Below, piece after piece: positions 46,883 through 57,822 of a stretch of 64,000 bases of DNA. The translations under genes and the position numbers were made by a program. Origin of the DNA: Epichloe hybrida (Eukaryota > Ascomycota > Sordariomycetes > Hypocreales > Clavicipitaceae); the NCBI GenBank assembly GCA_019022495.1, contig JAFEKR010000012.1:1054001-1118000 (forward strand), read 5' to 3'. Every line of letters begins with the position of its first letter. The first letter of the stretch is position 1. The notes under the pieces are model-generated. The model worked only from the letters and a program-made list of their open reading frames with translations, was not told the origin of the DNA and did not search any database.

Positions 46883-49800
46883 ATGGTGCAACCAGGGCTG
46901 GGCAGCGCGCTCGACACGCCCCGAACCAACATTGGCGATGCTACGTACCTCAACGGTCAACCTGACCTCGCCGACATATCCCAGGAAGCATCTTTCCAGT
47001 CGCCTGGCAAAGATGGCGACTTTCTGCAGCAGCTTCGAAACGGCCGCTCAGATGGGATGAGTTTACGAACCCCCCGGCAACGAGGGCCACTGGCCGATCG
47101 CAGAAACCTGCCCCCCAGCATTGGCGGTGCCGAATTCACCCCATTGCTCAAGTCCATGACGAGAAACAGTGCCTGGAAACAGGGCAAAGAGAATAGCGCC
47201 ACAGTGGTGAACACTCCTGGGCTGGACAGAATAGACGAAGACGATGTGACTGCATTACCAAGGATGGATAGTTCACTATATCTCGGTTCTCGGAACCAGT
47301 CATACCTCGAGAACACGTTGCCACAAGTCGACAGTAGTAGTGTTGCGTCAACTCCATTGGCAATGCAGCCGCGAAGAGGTGGGAATAAGGGTCCTTTGCA
47401 GGACGGCAACCAGCTCTCTCTTCGAGAACAAGAGAGCGTCATCGATCGTATCGAAAAGGAAAACTTTGGTCTGAAACTGAAGATTCATTTCCTCGAAGAG
47501 GCACTGCGAAAGGCCGGTCCTGGTTTTAGCGAAGCGGCTCTAAAAGAGAATACAGAGCTAAAAGTGGACAAAGTGACAATGCATCGGGAACTTCAGAGAT
47601 ACAAAAAGCATGTCTCAACCGCGGAACGAAATCTAGAGACTTACCGGCAACAAATGCAGGAGCTACAAGAGAAGGCGAGAAAAAAGCAAACTGACAAAGG
47701 CCAACGCCAAGAACTGGAGCAATTGCAGAATGAGCTCAATGCAAAGGAAGTGAGCATTGATAATCTACAGCGCCAGCTGGACCAAAGTCGCAACGAGGAC
47801 GATCAACTAGAGAAGCTCCGTGATAATATTGAGGACTTGGAGGCAGACTTGCGCGAGAAAGACAGGATAATCACGGAGCGAGACGACGAATTGGAGGACC
47901 TGAAAGAGAGATTGGATGCCGTTGAAGACCGAGCCAGGGAGTCTCGACAGAGGATTGCTGAATTGGAAGAGACGGAAAACCAAAATGAGGAATTGGATGA
48001 AGCCAAAGAAACCATACAAGACCTCGAGACTAGTATACGCCGACTCGAGGAACAAATCGATGAGTTGAAAGAGGCGGCGAACGATGCAGTCTCGCAGAAG
48101 CATCGTGCTGAGCAAGACCTGGAAGAACTCCAAGAGGAGATGGCCAATAAGTCGGTTGTGACGAAGGGTCTATCGCGTCAGATCGAAGAGAAATTGGCTC
48201 GCTTACAAGAGGAGCTGGACAGGTCTGGCCAAGAATATGCGGATCTCGAGAAGGAACTGGCCAAGGCGAACGAAGAGAACGAACAGCTTAGGTCTGACAT
48301 GGAGGAAATGAGAATCGAAACCGAAGTAATGCAACAGGAGCAACACTCCCACTCTACCAAAATCCATGAGCTAGAGACCGAGCTTCTCGCCGTTGCGGAC
48401 GAGAAGGATCTTCTGCAGGAGCGATACGAGTCTCTCGCAGCTGAATCGATGACTTTCCAACAGGAGATTCAGCGACTGGAGAAGGAAGTCGAAGAGCTTC
48501 AACAGAACGTATCAGATGAGAAAGAATATGCCCTCGAGATCGAAAAGGACTTGCGACAGCAATATCAAGACGAGATAGAGCGATTGAATGACGAGATATC
48601 GAACTTGCAGGCCGAGGTTCGGGAACGAGACAATCTTTACGACAATGATAGTGAAAAGTGGGAGAATGAAAAGCAAGCATTGATGTCAGAACGTGGCAGA
48701 GCGGAGGAGAAGGCAGCAGGCCTTCAACGGACCATCGATCGGCTTCGTGAAACTGAGGGAAACTTGTCCAACAAGGAAATCGCCTTGCAAAAAGCTATGG
48801 AAAGCGAAACGGAACGCCACAAGAACGAGGAAGCCATAATGAGTCGTCAGATAGACGATTTGCAAGATGCTCTTGAAGCTCGACAGGCACTTTTGACCAA
48901 CTTGCGGAATGAGCTCTCCTCAGTTCGAGATGAGCTCCGCCAGACTCAAATCGACTATCAAGCAAATGTAAACAAGGTTGTGGCGTTACAGGACGAAGTT
49001 GACATGTTGCGATCAAAATCTGCCACGAATGGGACGCCTAGCCGTGTCAACGCTGCTGGCAAAGACTCCCAGATTCTGCGCGACCAAATCACGAGGCTAA
49101 GTTCAGATCTCACTACCACACAGGGTGCCCTCGCGGAAGCTCGGGCGGAACGTGACGAGCTTCAAGGGCAGCTACGTCAGCAGTCATCCCAAGACAACGA
49201 TACCCTTCAAGTTGATCAGGAACGTCTGGACTTGAGAACAGCCAAGCTGAAGTTGGATAATGAGGTTCGTCGGCTCAAGGATGAATGCAAATCACTAAGC
49301 GAAGGGCGAATAGCCGCCGAAAAAGCTCTCGATGATGAAACTGAGAAGGCCATATCACAAGAGGCAAAGCTAAGACAGGAAATTGTACAGCTGCGGAGCA
49401 AGAAGCGCTCCTCAACACCAGCCACACCAAGCAAACAAGACTTGCAATCTGCCCAGCGCAGAATAGAGGAGCTTCAGCAGAAAGTCGAATTCTATCAGAG
49501 CAGGAACTCCAAGTCACAGCCTTCCGGTGATGGTGATGGCGTCGATGGTCTGTCTCAGCTGAGAAGAGACTTGTCTAATTATAGACAGAAGGAACTTGAC
49601 TTCCTACAGAAGGAGGCAGCCCATAAAGATCTAGTCAAGGAGCTTAACATGCAAATCGCAGAATTGGAAGGGCAGTTGCACGAAGCCAAAATCTCTCAGC
49701 TAGGAAGATCACCACATGCTCATGGTAGAGAATCAGCGGGAGAAGTTGCAGCATTAGAAACCAAGCTCTCCGAGACTCAGCGCGCCCTGGAGGAGTTGAG

Positions 49801-50848
49801 ATCACAGAGTGCCAGTGCAGAGCTACAAGCTTCTAAACGCTTCGAAGATTTACTCAGTCAGTTGAACGACTTGGAGGATCAGAAGCTTGTATTGGAAGAG
49901 GTCCTCGAAGAAGCCAGAGAGCAAGCAGACGAGACAGCTGCACATCATGATAAGGCAATACGTCGCCTGGCACATAAACTAGACAAGACTGAACGCGAGC
50001 GAGATGCCGCCATTGCCTCGCAGACAGAAACCAGCAAGCAAGGCAAATATCTCCGGAAGAGCCAGGCAGAGATTGAGAATCTTGAGAGTGATGTGCGGCA
50101 ACAACAAGAGCTCATTGACGGACTTGCTGCCACGGAAGCAGCACTGAGGCGGAAACTGGAGCGAGCGCGTAGTGAGAGGGCAGCTTTCCGAATGAGCGCC
50201 GAGAAACTACAGCGCGACATTCAATCACTCCAGACCTCGAATGGTCCAGCAGTCAGCTACCGCGGTTACCAAGCCTCCTCGACACGCCGAGACAAGTCCC
50301 ACACGTCCAACAACCAGGCTCTTGACACGCTCGTCCGTGCTGCAGAGGGGGCCGAAGAACGTCACAAGAAAGAGGTCAAGGGCATGGTGACGCAAATGGA
50401 GTGGATGCAGGCTCGTTGGGAGCGGGAGGCTCTGCTTCGGTCCGACGTTGCCTTTGCCAAAAAGTTTGTCCAGTTGCAGCTTGATGTTGCCAATGCTTGG
50501 TTCGTACTTGATCCCGACCACTTGACTCTGCGCAGCATACTAACTAACATGTTTGACAACAGCAACAAGGCACAGCTGCGGGAGCTCGAGCACATTCGCA
50601 AGAATCTGCTCCATAGCAACAAGGCACTGTCACTGCCGGTCGCACGCAACGGCCTCGTCCCTGACAAGACGAAACCTAGCTCGATCCGAGCTTTCCTCGC
50701 CATGGCCCGCTTCATCGCACGTATGCGCCTTTCATCCCGGACATGGGCAAGTCAAGAACGTGTTCGTCTCAAGCTGGTGGCTGCCAGGGACGAACAGAGA
50801 CGAGCCAAAATGACAAGACAACTTAAAGTGGTGAGGGCAGAGTCATAG
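46883..50848 (+). CDS. apsB: Spindle pole body / microtubule-organising protein, ApsB-Mto1 family
   Basis: A coiled-coil protein of about 1300 residues (1321 codons from ATG 46883 if unspliced, 1300 if the 63-nt intron 50500-50562 is removed). A CM1/Cnn_1N motif lies at about residues 180-210 (R-E-Q-E-S-V-I-D-R-I-E-K-E-N-F-G-L-K-L-K), the segment that recruits and activates the gamma-tubulin complex in centrosomin, Mto1 and Pcp1. It is followed by about 900 residues of heptad-rich coiled coil. The C-terminus has a PACT/MASC-like block (W-M-Q-A-R-W-E-R-E-A-L-L-R-S-D-V-A-F-A-K-K-F) that targets such proteins to the spindle pole body or septal MTOC. The intron joins V-A-N-A to C-N-K-A-Q-L, the conserved order; it has branch ACTAACTAAC and acceptor ACAACAG but a weak donor GTTCGT. 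The true N-terminus may be at 46883 or in an unrecognised upstream exon. Confidence 0.87.
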   Translation: MVQPGLGSALDTPRTNIGDATYLNGQPDLADISQEASFQSPGKDGDFLQQLRNGRSDGMSLRTPRQRGPLADRRNLPPSIGGAEFTPLLKSMTRNSAWKQGKENSATVVNTPGLDRIDEDDVTALPRMDSSLYLGSRNQSYLENTLPQVDSSSVASTPLAMQPRRGGNKGPLQDGNQLSLREQESVIDRIEKENFGLKLKIHFLEEALRKAGPGFSEAALKENTELKVDKVTMHRELQRYKKHVSTAERNLETYRQQMQELQEKARKKQTDKGQRQELEQLQNELNAKEVSIDNLQRQLDQSRNEDDQLEKLRDNIEDLEADLREKDRIITERDDELEDLKERLDAVEDRARESRQRIAELEETENQNEELDEAKETIQDLETSIRRLEEQIDELKEAANDAVSQKHRAEQDLEELQEEMANKSVVTKGLSRQIEEKLARLQEELDRSGQEYADLEKELAKANEENEQLRSDMEEMRIETEVMQQEQHSHSTKIHELETELLAVADEKDLLQERYESLAAESMTFQQEIQRLEKEVEELQQNVSDEKEYALEIEKDLRQQYQDEIERLNDEISNLQAEVRERDNLYDNDSEKWENEKQALMSERGRAEEKAAGLQRTIDRLRETEGNLSNKEIALQKAMESETERHKNEEAIMSRQIDDLQDALEARQALLTNLRNELSSVRDELRQTQIDYQANVNKVVALQDEVDMLRSKSATNGTPSRVNAAGKDSQILRDQITRLSSDLTTTQGALAEARAERDELQGQLRQQSSQDNDTLQVDQERLDLRTAKLKLDNEVRRLKDECKSLSEGRIAAEKALDDETEKAISQEAKLRQEIVQLRSKKRSSTPATPSKQDLQSAQRRIEELQQKVEFYQSRNSKSQPSGDGDGVDGLSQLRRDLSNYRQKELDFLQKEAAHKDLVKELNMQIAELEGQLHEAKISQLGRSPHAHGRESAGEVAALETKLSETQRALEELRSQSASAELQASKRFEDLLSQLNDLEDQKLVLEEVLEEAREQADETAAHHDKAIRRLAHKLDKTERERDAAIASQTETSKQGKYLRKSQAEIENLESDVRQQQELIDGLAATEAALRRKLERARSERAAFRMSAEKLQRDIQSLQTSNGPAVSYRGYQASSTRRDKSHTSNNQALDTLVRAAEGAEERHKKEVKGMVTQMEWMQARWEREALLRSDVAFAKKFVQLQLDVANAWFVLDPDHLTLRSILTNMFDNSNKAQLRELEHIRKNLLHSNKALSLPVARNGLVPDKTKPSSIRAFLAMARFIARMRLSSRTWASQERVRLKLVAARDEQRRAKMTRQLKVVRAES
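50500..50562 (+). other. In-frame 63-nt intron of apsB
   Basis: Length is a multiple of three and it contains no stop, so it can be read through. The case for splicing is CTAAC branch sites at 50540-50548, acceptor AACAG, and restoration of the A-C-N-K order typical of PACT domains. The donor GTTCGT is poor. Confidence 0.65.
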
Positions 50849-51819
50849 CGACGACAAGTGGACTATCTCTTCCCAGGCCCCTGTTTTTTATCCTTTCCTC
50901 TTTTCTTTCTCTGTGTGCTGTTTTCGAGCCAAGGGCGTGGTGAACAAGGTCGAGCTACGCATCCCGCACCAACATTATCACTAGCATTTATTACATGTCA
51001 GAAGCAAGATTACGAAACTACTTATCGGCGCAGGCACGACGGAATGGCGTTGACTGGAATTTACGGGGTGATTGGTTCAGGACATACCAGGTCTATAGTA
51101 TTAGTCGGTTCTACCTTTTTTTTTTTTTTTTTTTTTTTTGCTTCCCAAGTTTCCCATTCGCATAAGAGCGAGGCATTTTATTTGCGTTCAACTGGTGATT
51201 TTTCATTTGTCATTATTGCAATGACCTTGCGTGTGGCAAATAGATTGGTTCCACGAAAAAGTATGAATATGTGATCCTCTTATGGAATCGAAAAAAAATA
51301 TGATGAATTCAAATCCTACAATAGCACAGCTACTGTATGTCCAGATGTAACAGGACCATGAGTAAGCGATTTGGCGAAAACTTCTGCCTATGGCAGCCGC
51401 AGTAGACTTTCCCCTAGCATTGTCCGATGTTGTAAAAAGGAAGAAAGGACCTAGGAAGAAGGATAAAAGCACTAGCATGAGAAACGAGGTGTTCTGGGAT
51501 AAAAACGCCACATAGCCATTCGAGCCCAACCAGAAAAGTGAACCAGCAAAGTGAAGATTAAAAAAAGGAGTTGGCCCATTGAACCAAGGATATCTACCGA
51601 GAATGCAACAATCTCGCCCCCCTTAAATATGAATAATGATATAGAAAAAAGCCCCCCCCCCCCCCGTACAACGAAGTGAGTCATGCATGTAGTTGGAAGG
51701 GGAAGCAAGGGCATCCCATCCCTTTCCACGATGACCTTGCTCAAAGTTATTCTCCATATACGTGATGTATTTCATTGCACGACCTGGCCAGAGATCCCTG
51801 CGTCCGACATCATATATAT
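50849..51819. other. Intergenic between convergent apsB and metacaspase genes
   Basis: 3' flanks of two converging genes; no gene seen. It has a 24-base T run (51116-51139) and a 14-base C run (51652-51665). Confidence 0.65.
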
Positions 51820-53674
51820 TTACATGACGAAAAGGAGATTTGTGTCTAGAATCATCAGGTTAGATTCAGCTTCCCTCTTTGGCCAGATGGACTTGGACTA
51901 GGTGGTATGTACTCAGCGGGTGACTGCACGAAAGCTGCGGCCTTTGCGTGTATTTAACAGCCAGTTCATCTCTGATGCTGTTGAGAAGCTGCACGTAGCT
52001 CTGCTGCGGGTTCTTCTTCAGCGCCGTCATGAATGCCCATGACATTGCACCGGTTGCTTGGGATGCAATGGTGGCATCAGCTCTATGAACAGTATTAGTT
52101 ACGCGCTCTTCATTGCGGGATGGGGGTTTTATTTTTTTTCGGTTATTCTTTGTGCGAAGCAAAGCGGTGGCAGTTGATAGACGTCGCATGGACAAAGAAC
52201 AGAGATGGGGCACCCACGATGTCTGGTCATCTTTGCTGCCGGAAAGCATGATGACATCCGCAGGGGACGTTTTGGTGGCTAGAGTGCGAGCGTACGCGTC
52301 CTCTCCACTTGTAGCCTTTTTGAAGAAACTCATGATGTTGTTGGCAACACCGCCCAGGTCACCTTGACTGTACGAGGAAATGACACCAAGAAGGCCTTGA
52401 CCCGCCTCTTTGGCCAGATTCGGCTCTTTGAGGATACCTTGAGTAGAATAGATATAAGGCAAGTCCAACGCAGTTCCAGAATGACACGAGTCAAATATTG
52501 CGGTCAATCTTACCCCGGCTTGTAAGGGTGTGACCATGATGCGATGCATTTCGTCATCAGTTATGTGACCAGTTTGTCTGAAGTCCACAGGATAAATCAC
52601 TTCGTCGTATCCATCTGCCTCGTCACCATCCAGGTCCCTTGTCTGTCCACCATGTCCTGAGCAACGAGCCTTAGCTACAATTAAAGATAGAAGAACGAGG
52701 AAAGGGAGGGTGGGGGGTCCCAGAGCGAACAACAATGGGAATGGTCGGTCATACCAGAATAATGAAAAAAGAGAGAGTCGTTCGGCCGGGCATCCTTGAC
52801 CAGCCAATGCATCGCTCGGAGGATGTTTTGTTTAGTCGGCTGACTCATAGGATTCTGCTGGTCGTCTGTCAAAATCACCATGTCCTCCCGCCTATACCCG
52901 AAATGCTCAGCTAGGTACGCGGTCATGTTTCGAACATCGTTGATGCAGCCTCGGAGTTGTCCACGTTGGCCAAAGTAGTTGATGCCGATAAGCAGAGCTT
53001 TCCTGCGGCCTGTGCAGTTTGAATATCGAAACGAGTAACCTTGAGGGGCTCCAGAACCGAAATGCTGCAGACCAGCTGGAGGGACAGGTGGGTTACCGGG
53101 CCGCGGGCTGTAGGCACCATGTTGCTGCTGTTGAGGCGGCATTGCTGTTCTGCTGCTTTAATCTCTGTGCTAGATGGTATTCGAGGGGGGGGGGGCCTGG
53201 GCGGAACGTACCAGGGCTTTGTCCAGGCCGTGATGTGTAACCTGACTGCGGTGGCGCATGACTATACTGGCCAGCATATTGCTGAGGCGGAGGACCGTGG
53301 TGCTGCACCAAAAGCTGTAAGCACTTGTTTGCCATCTCTCGACCAAGATTATCCATCACTCCAGTCTTTCGGTACCTGAAGTCGTTCATACCTGATATGC
53401 GAACTGTGGGGCAGGAGGTTGCTGATAGGCGTAATTGGGTTGAGGTAAAGGTTGGCCCTGCGGGGGATAGGCATGATATCCTTGCTGCTGCGATGGTCTG
53501 TGGGCAATTGCATTGAGTTAGCAGGCTAGAGTGAAAGCAGGAGTAATTGGCTGAAATATCCGACCTGGGGTGAAGGGAAGAAGCTCATCACCTGAAGTAG
53601 TTGCCCTGATACGGAGGTTGTTGAGCGCCATAACCTCCTCCACCACCACCATCGTAGCCCGGATAAGCGGACAT
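51820..53674 (-). CDS. casA: Type I metacaspase
   Basis: Seven exons: 53674-53592, 53497-53392, 53314-53212, 53144-52755, 52656-52218, 52082-51913, 51845-51820; 438 residues, all phases consistent. The N-terminal prodomain is rich in Pro, Gln, Gly and Tyr (residues 1 to about 130), as in yeast Mca1 and Aspergillus CasA. The caspase-like p20 domain begins with [11 protein letters not shown]; catalytic His229 lies in Y-S-G-H-G-G-Q and Cys285 in D-S-C-H-S-G. These are Ca2+-dependent, Arg/Lys-specific cysteine proteases acting in stress response, protein quality control and cell death. The C-terminus N-T-N-L-L-F-V-M comes from a 26-nt last exon; ignoring that splice gives a wrong tail ending at 51866. 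Downstream neighbour apsB is convergent. Confidence 0.95.
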
Positions 53675-55355
53675 TTCGAGCGGAGGGAGGGGGGGTGTCA
53701 AATCGAGCGTGGGCGAAGAGAATGCTGATGAATTCTGATTATAATGGATGAGATGAATAACGAATACCTCGGGATCGAAAGCGGAGCAAAGTATCTAGGT
53801 ACCGAGGGAAGTTGAGAAGCTGAAGTCGAAGTCGAAGTCGATGTCCAAGTCGGCGCTCAAGTATGTAACTTTCGCTCGGGCCTGCCCGGTGCCGCAGCGC
53901 TGAGATTGGGCGACTGAAGCTTTATATGGAAGATTTGGGACAATGGAGATTAAAAAAAGGAGCCGAGGGCGACGCTGCTTGCGTTTCAATTGCAGACGAT
54001 GGACGATGCGATGTAGAGGATGGCAATATAACGGCACGGCGCCAACGACAAGAGGCTTTCAAATAAAGCTAATAATAATAAATAAGCTCTCTCTGGGCAG
54101 AGCAATCCGTAGGCTGGAAATGTCGGCTGCCCAGGGTACGTATCTCCCTAGGAACTGCTGCCGACGCGTGAAGGCGGTCAGCGTCTGCCGCCTCTGCCAT
54201 CTACTCTCACCCCCTCTTCTTCGTGCAACGAGCAGAGGTTTGTCTTCTGGCTGCTGACAGTGGGTGTGTGATGTGGACGCCGACGGAGTGTACCGAGTGT
54301 TTGTGCATGCAGCTTCGGGCAAGACGATTCGCATCCTGCCAAAAAGCAGAGCATTATTATGTATTGTTGCCAGCTAGGGCTGGGAAACCTCACGGCGTAA
54401 ATAGCATCGAGACAAGACAGTTCGATTGATTTCCGGTCCGATTTCGCCGGCGTCCACTTGCATCAAAGAGGTATCTGTTGATGGAATGAGTCCGCGATCG
54501 TAGACTCGATGGACGTAGTGCCATCAAAAACTATCATGCATCAAATCTTGCGGAAGATGCTATTTTTGCTATTGATGCTTGGTCATCGGCGCCAAAGCTG
54601 GACGCCCGACATCCGTAGGTACAGTGACATGACATAATAAGTTGTACTAGTAGCCGGCTGGTCAATTGACCCGTTTTCCGTAGTGTCTACGGTCCGTACG
54701 GACTACTCCGTATGTATGTACGACGTACAAGATCGCAGTAGCGTGGGTACCAGGGTCTCCCCTGACTGCCCTGAGTCCCCTCTCCCTGTAGGAGGAGGAT
54801 CGTTGGGGCTTCAGGTGCCGCATGCCGGAGTAATGCCCGCGTTTTCAGGTTAGTAGGGGGGGTGAGGTGGCCGACAGCTGAACTGTCCTGTGGCTCGCCC
54901 AATCAATCGGTCGGCTAGACTTACAAGGATTTTGAAAAACGCGTGATGTCGTGCCCCACATCACGACAGGTACAGCCGTGTTGAACGAGCGTCGCAGATA
55001 TTGGCTATATGCCTTTATCCAAAATTCAAGACCATGAAAACATCGTTAGCGAATGAAATCTTGTTCTGTTTGGTGTATCTCGTAATATCGATTCATAATA
55101 GCAAAGACACGCAATACGTTCTGTGTCCAAAGACCAAGGGCGAGCCTTCATCCCACACATACGCCTTGGAGCGCAGAGTTACATGTTTGTTTGCCTCGTT
55201 CTGTTGTCCCTCTACGAAGTCTCAAGCGTGGCACCTGCGAATTTCCTTGTTTGCCTCAACCATGTCAGCATGCAAGAGAAAGGACTACGAGTCGAACGCA
55301 CGACGCTTCGAGCCAATAAAGGGTGGCCGAGAAGCAGGCAGGTTTTTCCAATCGT
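53675..55355. other. Intergenic region, no supported gene
   Basis: About 1.7 kb upstream of the metacaspase and downstream of the truncated acetyltransferase. Several short open stretches occur on both strands, but none has a recognisable domain or a consistent splice pattern. A GAAGTC-type hexamer repeat lies at 53822-53842. The first few hundred bases should be the metacaspase promoter. Confidence 0.6.
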
Positions 55356-55800
55356 TTACAAGAGAGCCTTTTCAAACACTTTGTAGTCGGCCGGGCCAGC
55401 TAACTGAGTCGCCAAAGATGGATAGTCCTCATTGAAGCTCCCGAGCTTGACCGTTCGATAGCCCATGCGTTGGTACCAAGCTTGCATCCTCGGCTTGACT
55501 GCATGTTCAAAGCTTGTGGGAATAAGCAGTTCCATTTGCATGACCGTGCAACCCTTCTCTCGGCAGTGTTTCTCGGCGAAATCAATCATGGCACGACCTA
55601 GACCTCCACCACGATACGTGAGTTCGAGTGCAAGCATGCCAAAGTTTCCAAGTCGTGCCGAGAGCTGCTTTACAAAAACACACCCTACTGGTTTGAAACT
55701 TGGAGTTTTCGGGGGAGGGGCCGAATCCGTGGTGTCTGAAGTCAGGCTCTCGTCGGCGGGTGAATAAGCAATTGCCAGACATCCTTCTTGGACAAGGTTG
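55356..55800 (-). pseudogene. GNAT-family N-acetyltransferase, 5'-truncated
   Basis: C-terminal about 145 residues of a GCN5-related acetyltransferase. The acetyl-CoA-binding motif A is clear (L-T-Y-R-G-G-G-L-G-R-A-M-I-D-F-A-E), preceded by the beta-strand F-G-M-L-A-L-E and followed by M-Q-M-E-L-L-I-P-T and A-W-Y-Q-R-M-G-Y-R. The C-terminus ends V-F-E-K-A-L-L. In intact homologues about 60-80 residues precede L-A-I-A-Y; here the frame upstream of about 55790 is antisense to the GH92 gene and has no homologous sequence. An ATG at 55838 exists only by chance inside that antisense. The gene is therefore cut at its 5' end, and expression of an active enzyme is doubtful. Confidence 0.75.
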
Positions 55801-57298
55801 ACTATTCCGGCATCTATCGCACCATGGTCAACCCGCAAAACTATACCGGCGAGAACCCGCTGTGGAACGACGGGGAGCCGTATTTCGACTCGTTTTACTG
55901 CATCTGGGACACGTTCCGCACCCAGTTCCCCTTGTTGACAATCCTGGACCCAAAGGCCGTGGCGCAGATGGTGCGCTCACTGATCTCGACCTATGAACAC
56001 GATGGCTGGCTCCCCGATTGCCGGATGAGCTTCAGCAGAGGCTACACCCAGGGGGGCTCGAATGCCGACAACGTGCTGGCGGACGTGTACGTGAAAGGAA
56101 TCGAGGGCGGCATTGACTGGAAGAAGGGCTACGACGCCGTAAAGAAGGACGCCGAGGTGGAGCCGTACGACTGGTGCTGCCACGGGAGAGGCGGCATTGA
56201 TTCTTGGAAAAGCCTGGGCTACGTGCCTGTCCAAGATTTCGACTACAAGGGGTTCGGAACACTGACGAGAACCATCAGCCGCACACTCGAGTATGCGTAC
56301 AACGATTTCTGCATTGCGCAAATCGCAAAGGGCCTCGGCCACAAGGACGAGGAGGAAAAGTACATTGGGAGCAGCGGAAACTGGCACAACTTGTACAAGG
56401 CTGACCAGAAGTCGTTGTTGCCTGACGGGACGAACACAGGCTTCACCGGCTTCTTCCAGCCGAGATATCAGAACAAGACTTGGGGATTCCAGGACCCTCT
56501 CAAGTGCAGCAAGACCGACACCAAAAGTGTCTGCTCACTTACTAACAATGGGCCCGAAACATTCGAAAGCAGTGTGTGGGAGTATGGCTTGTAAGTGTCC
56601 TTTTTTTTTTTTTTTCCGTTGAGAGAGAGAAGGGAAAAAAAAAAAAAACCAATCTCGCATGTATAATTCATCTATACGGCTGGAAGCTGATTCATCCTGC
56701 AAGTTATGTTCCCCACGACCAAGCTCGGCTGATTGCCCTATACGGCGGACCAGAGTCGTTCGTGAAACGTCTCAACTACCTCCACGACGACAAGATTACG
56801 TACATTGGCAATGAGCCTGCGTTCCTGACGGTATTCCAATACCATTACGCCGGGCGCCCAGCAGAATCCGCGCGACGGAGCCACTTCTACATCCCGCAGT
56901 CCTTCTCGGCTACGCCTGCAGGGCTGCAAGGCAATGATGATGGCGGCGCAATGGGCTCCTTCCTAGCATTCGCCATGATGGGACTGTTCCCCGTCTCGGG
57001 CCAAAACCTGTACCTGATCACTCCCCCGTACTTCGAGAGCGTCAAGTTGAAGCACCCGCTTACCGGGAAGACGGCGACGATTCGGAACATCAACTTTGAT
57101 CCGACCTACAAGGACATCTACATTCAGAGCGCCACCTTGAATGGCAAGCCGTACACGAAGAACTGGATCGATCACTCATTCTTCACCGAGGGCAAGGAAC
57201 TGGTTCTTACGCTGGGGAGCAGGGAGAGTAAGTGGGGGACTTTGGTGAAAGACTTGCCGCCGAGTCTGAGTGCAAACACTGGGCTCAATGGGACGTAA
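55797..57298 (+). pseudogene. GH92 alpha-1,2-mannosidase, 5'-truncated
   Basis: Catalytic C-terminal part of a glycoside hydrolase family 92 exo-alpha-mannosidase (Ca2+-dependent, usually secreted, about 750-800 residues). Exon to 56590, intron 56591-56703 (donor GTAAGT; T-rich and A-rich runs; acceptor GCAAG), exon 56704-57298; about 465 residues remain. Diagnostic blocks: Y-R-T-M-V-N-P-Q-N-Y-T-G, F-D-S-F-Y-C-I-W-D-T-F-R, G-S-N-A-D-N-V-L-A-D, I-G-N-E-P-A-F-L-T and G-N-D-D-G-G-A-M-G-S-F with the catalytic acidic residues. The signal peptide and the whole N-terminal beta-sandwich domain are missing; sequence before about 55797 is the antisense of the acetyltransferase. No ATG precedes the homologous region; the first in-frame ATG is 55824. 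Confidence 0.82.
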
Positions 57299-57822
57299 TA
57301 GAGCGGGGAGGCGGGCTGGGTTTCTCGAGTCACATGCATGCCATGGCTTGACATGGATGTGCGGCTGGATACAACGAATTTTCTGCGCTTACGGATCCGT
57401 ACGGAGGAGGGGACTTTGCATTCATCTCCACGTGGCAGGCATCTCTGTAGAAAGGGGGGGGGGGGTTGGAGGACCCAGGCTGGACCACGTATCAAGGATT
57501 GGTCCACAAACCTTGCTCCGCGTTGCACCAACGTCTAAAATTAAAATTTGTTGTCTGATAGTTTCTGCAGCGGGTGCCCCCTAGTCACTTTTTCCCTGAA
57601 CCCTGTTCTCTCGGGATAGTCGGGAAGAGGCTCGCCCCTGACCAGCCATGTCTCACCCCTGAATCCAACGAACATGATCATCATGGTAGTAATAGCCGTT
57701 GCGATGATCATCTCACGCCTATTATGTAGAAGACGAAGAGCAAGCACGGGGTTTTTGTTTCCTTTCTTTTTTCTCTCTTTTTCATTCATTCTTTGCATGT
57801 TCCAGCAGCGTCTTTCTCCAAG
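57299..57822. promoter_or_regulatory. Intergenic upstream of the RGS-LOV gene
   Basis: About 0.5 kb with a 12-base G run (57454-57465) and pyrimidine-rich sequence at 57760-57815 just before the start codon, common in fungal leaders. No gene seen. Confidence 0.55.

Noticed and set aside
53795..55355. Possible genes in the 1.6-kb space between metacaspase and acetyltransferase
   Set aside because: Only frames of 60-145 codons on both strands, none with recognisable motifs or introns; left as intergenic.
55356..55838. Intact 160-residue acetyltransferase starting at ATG 55838
   Set aside because: The first about 14 residues are the antisense of conserved GH92 sequence and do not fit the GNAT fold; the gene is better described as truncated near 55790.
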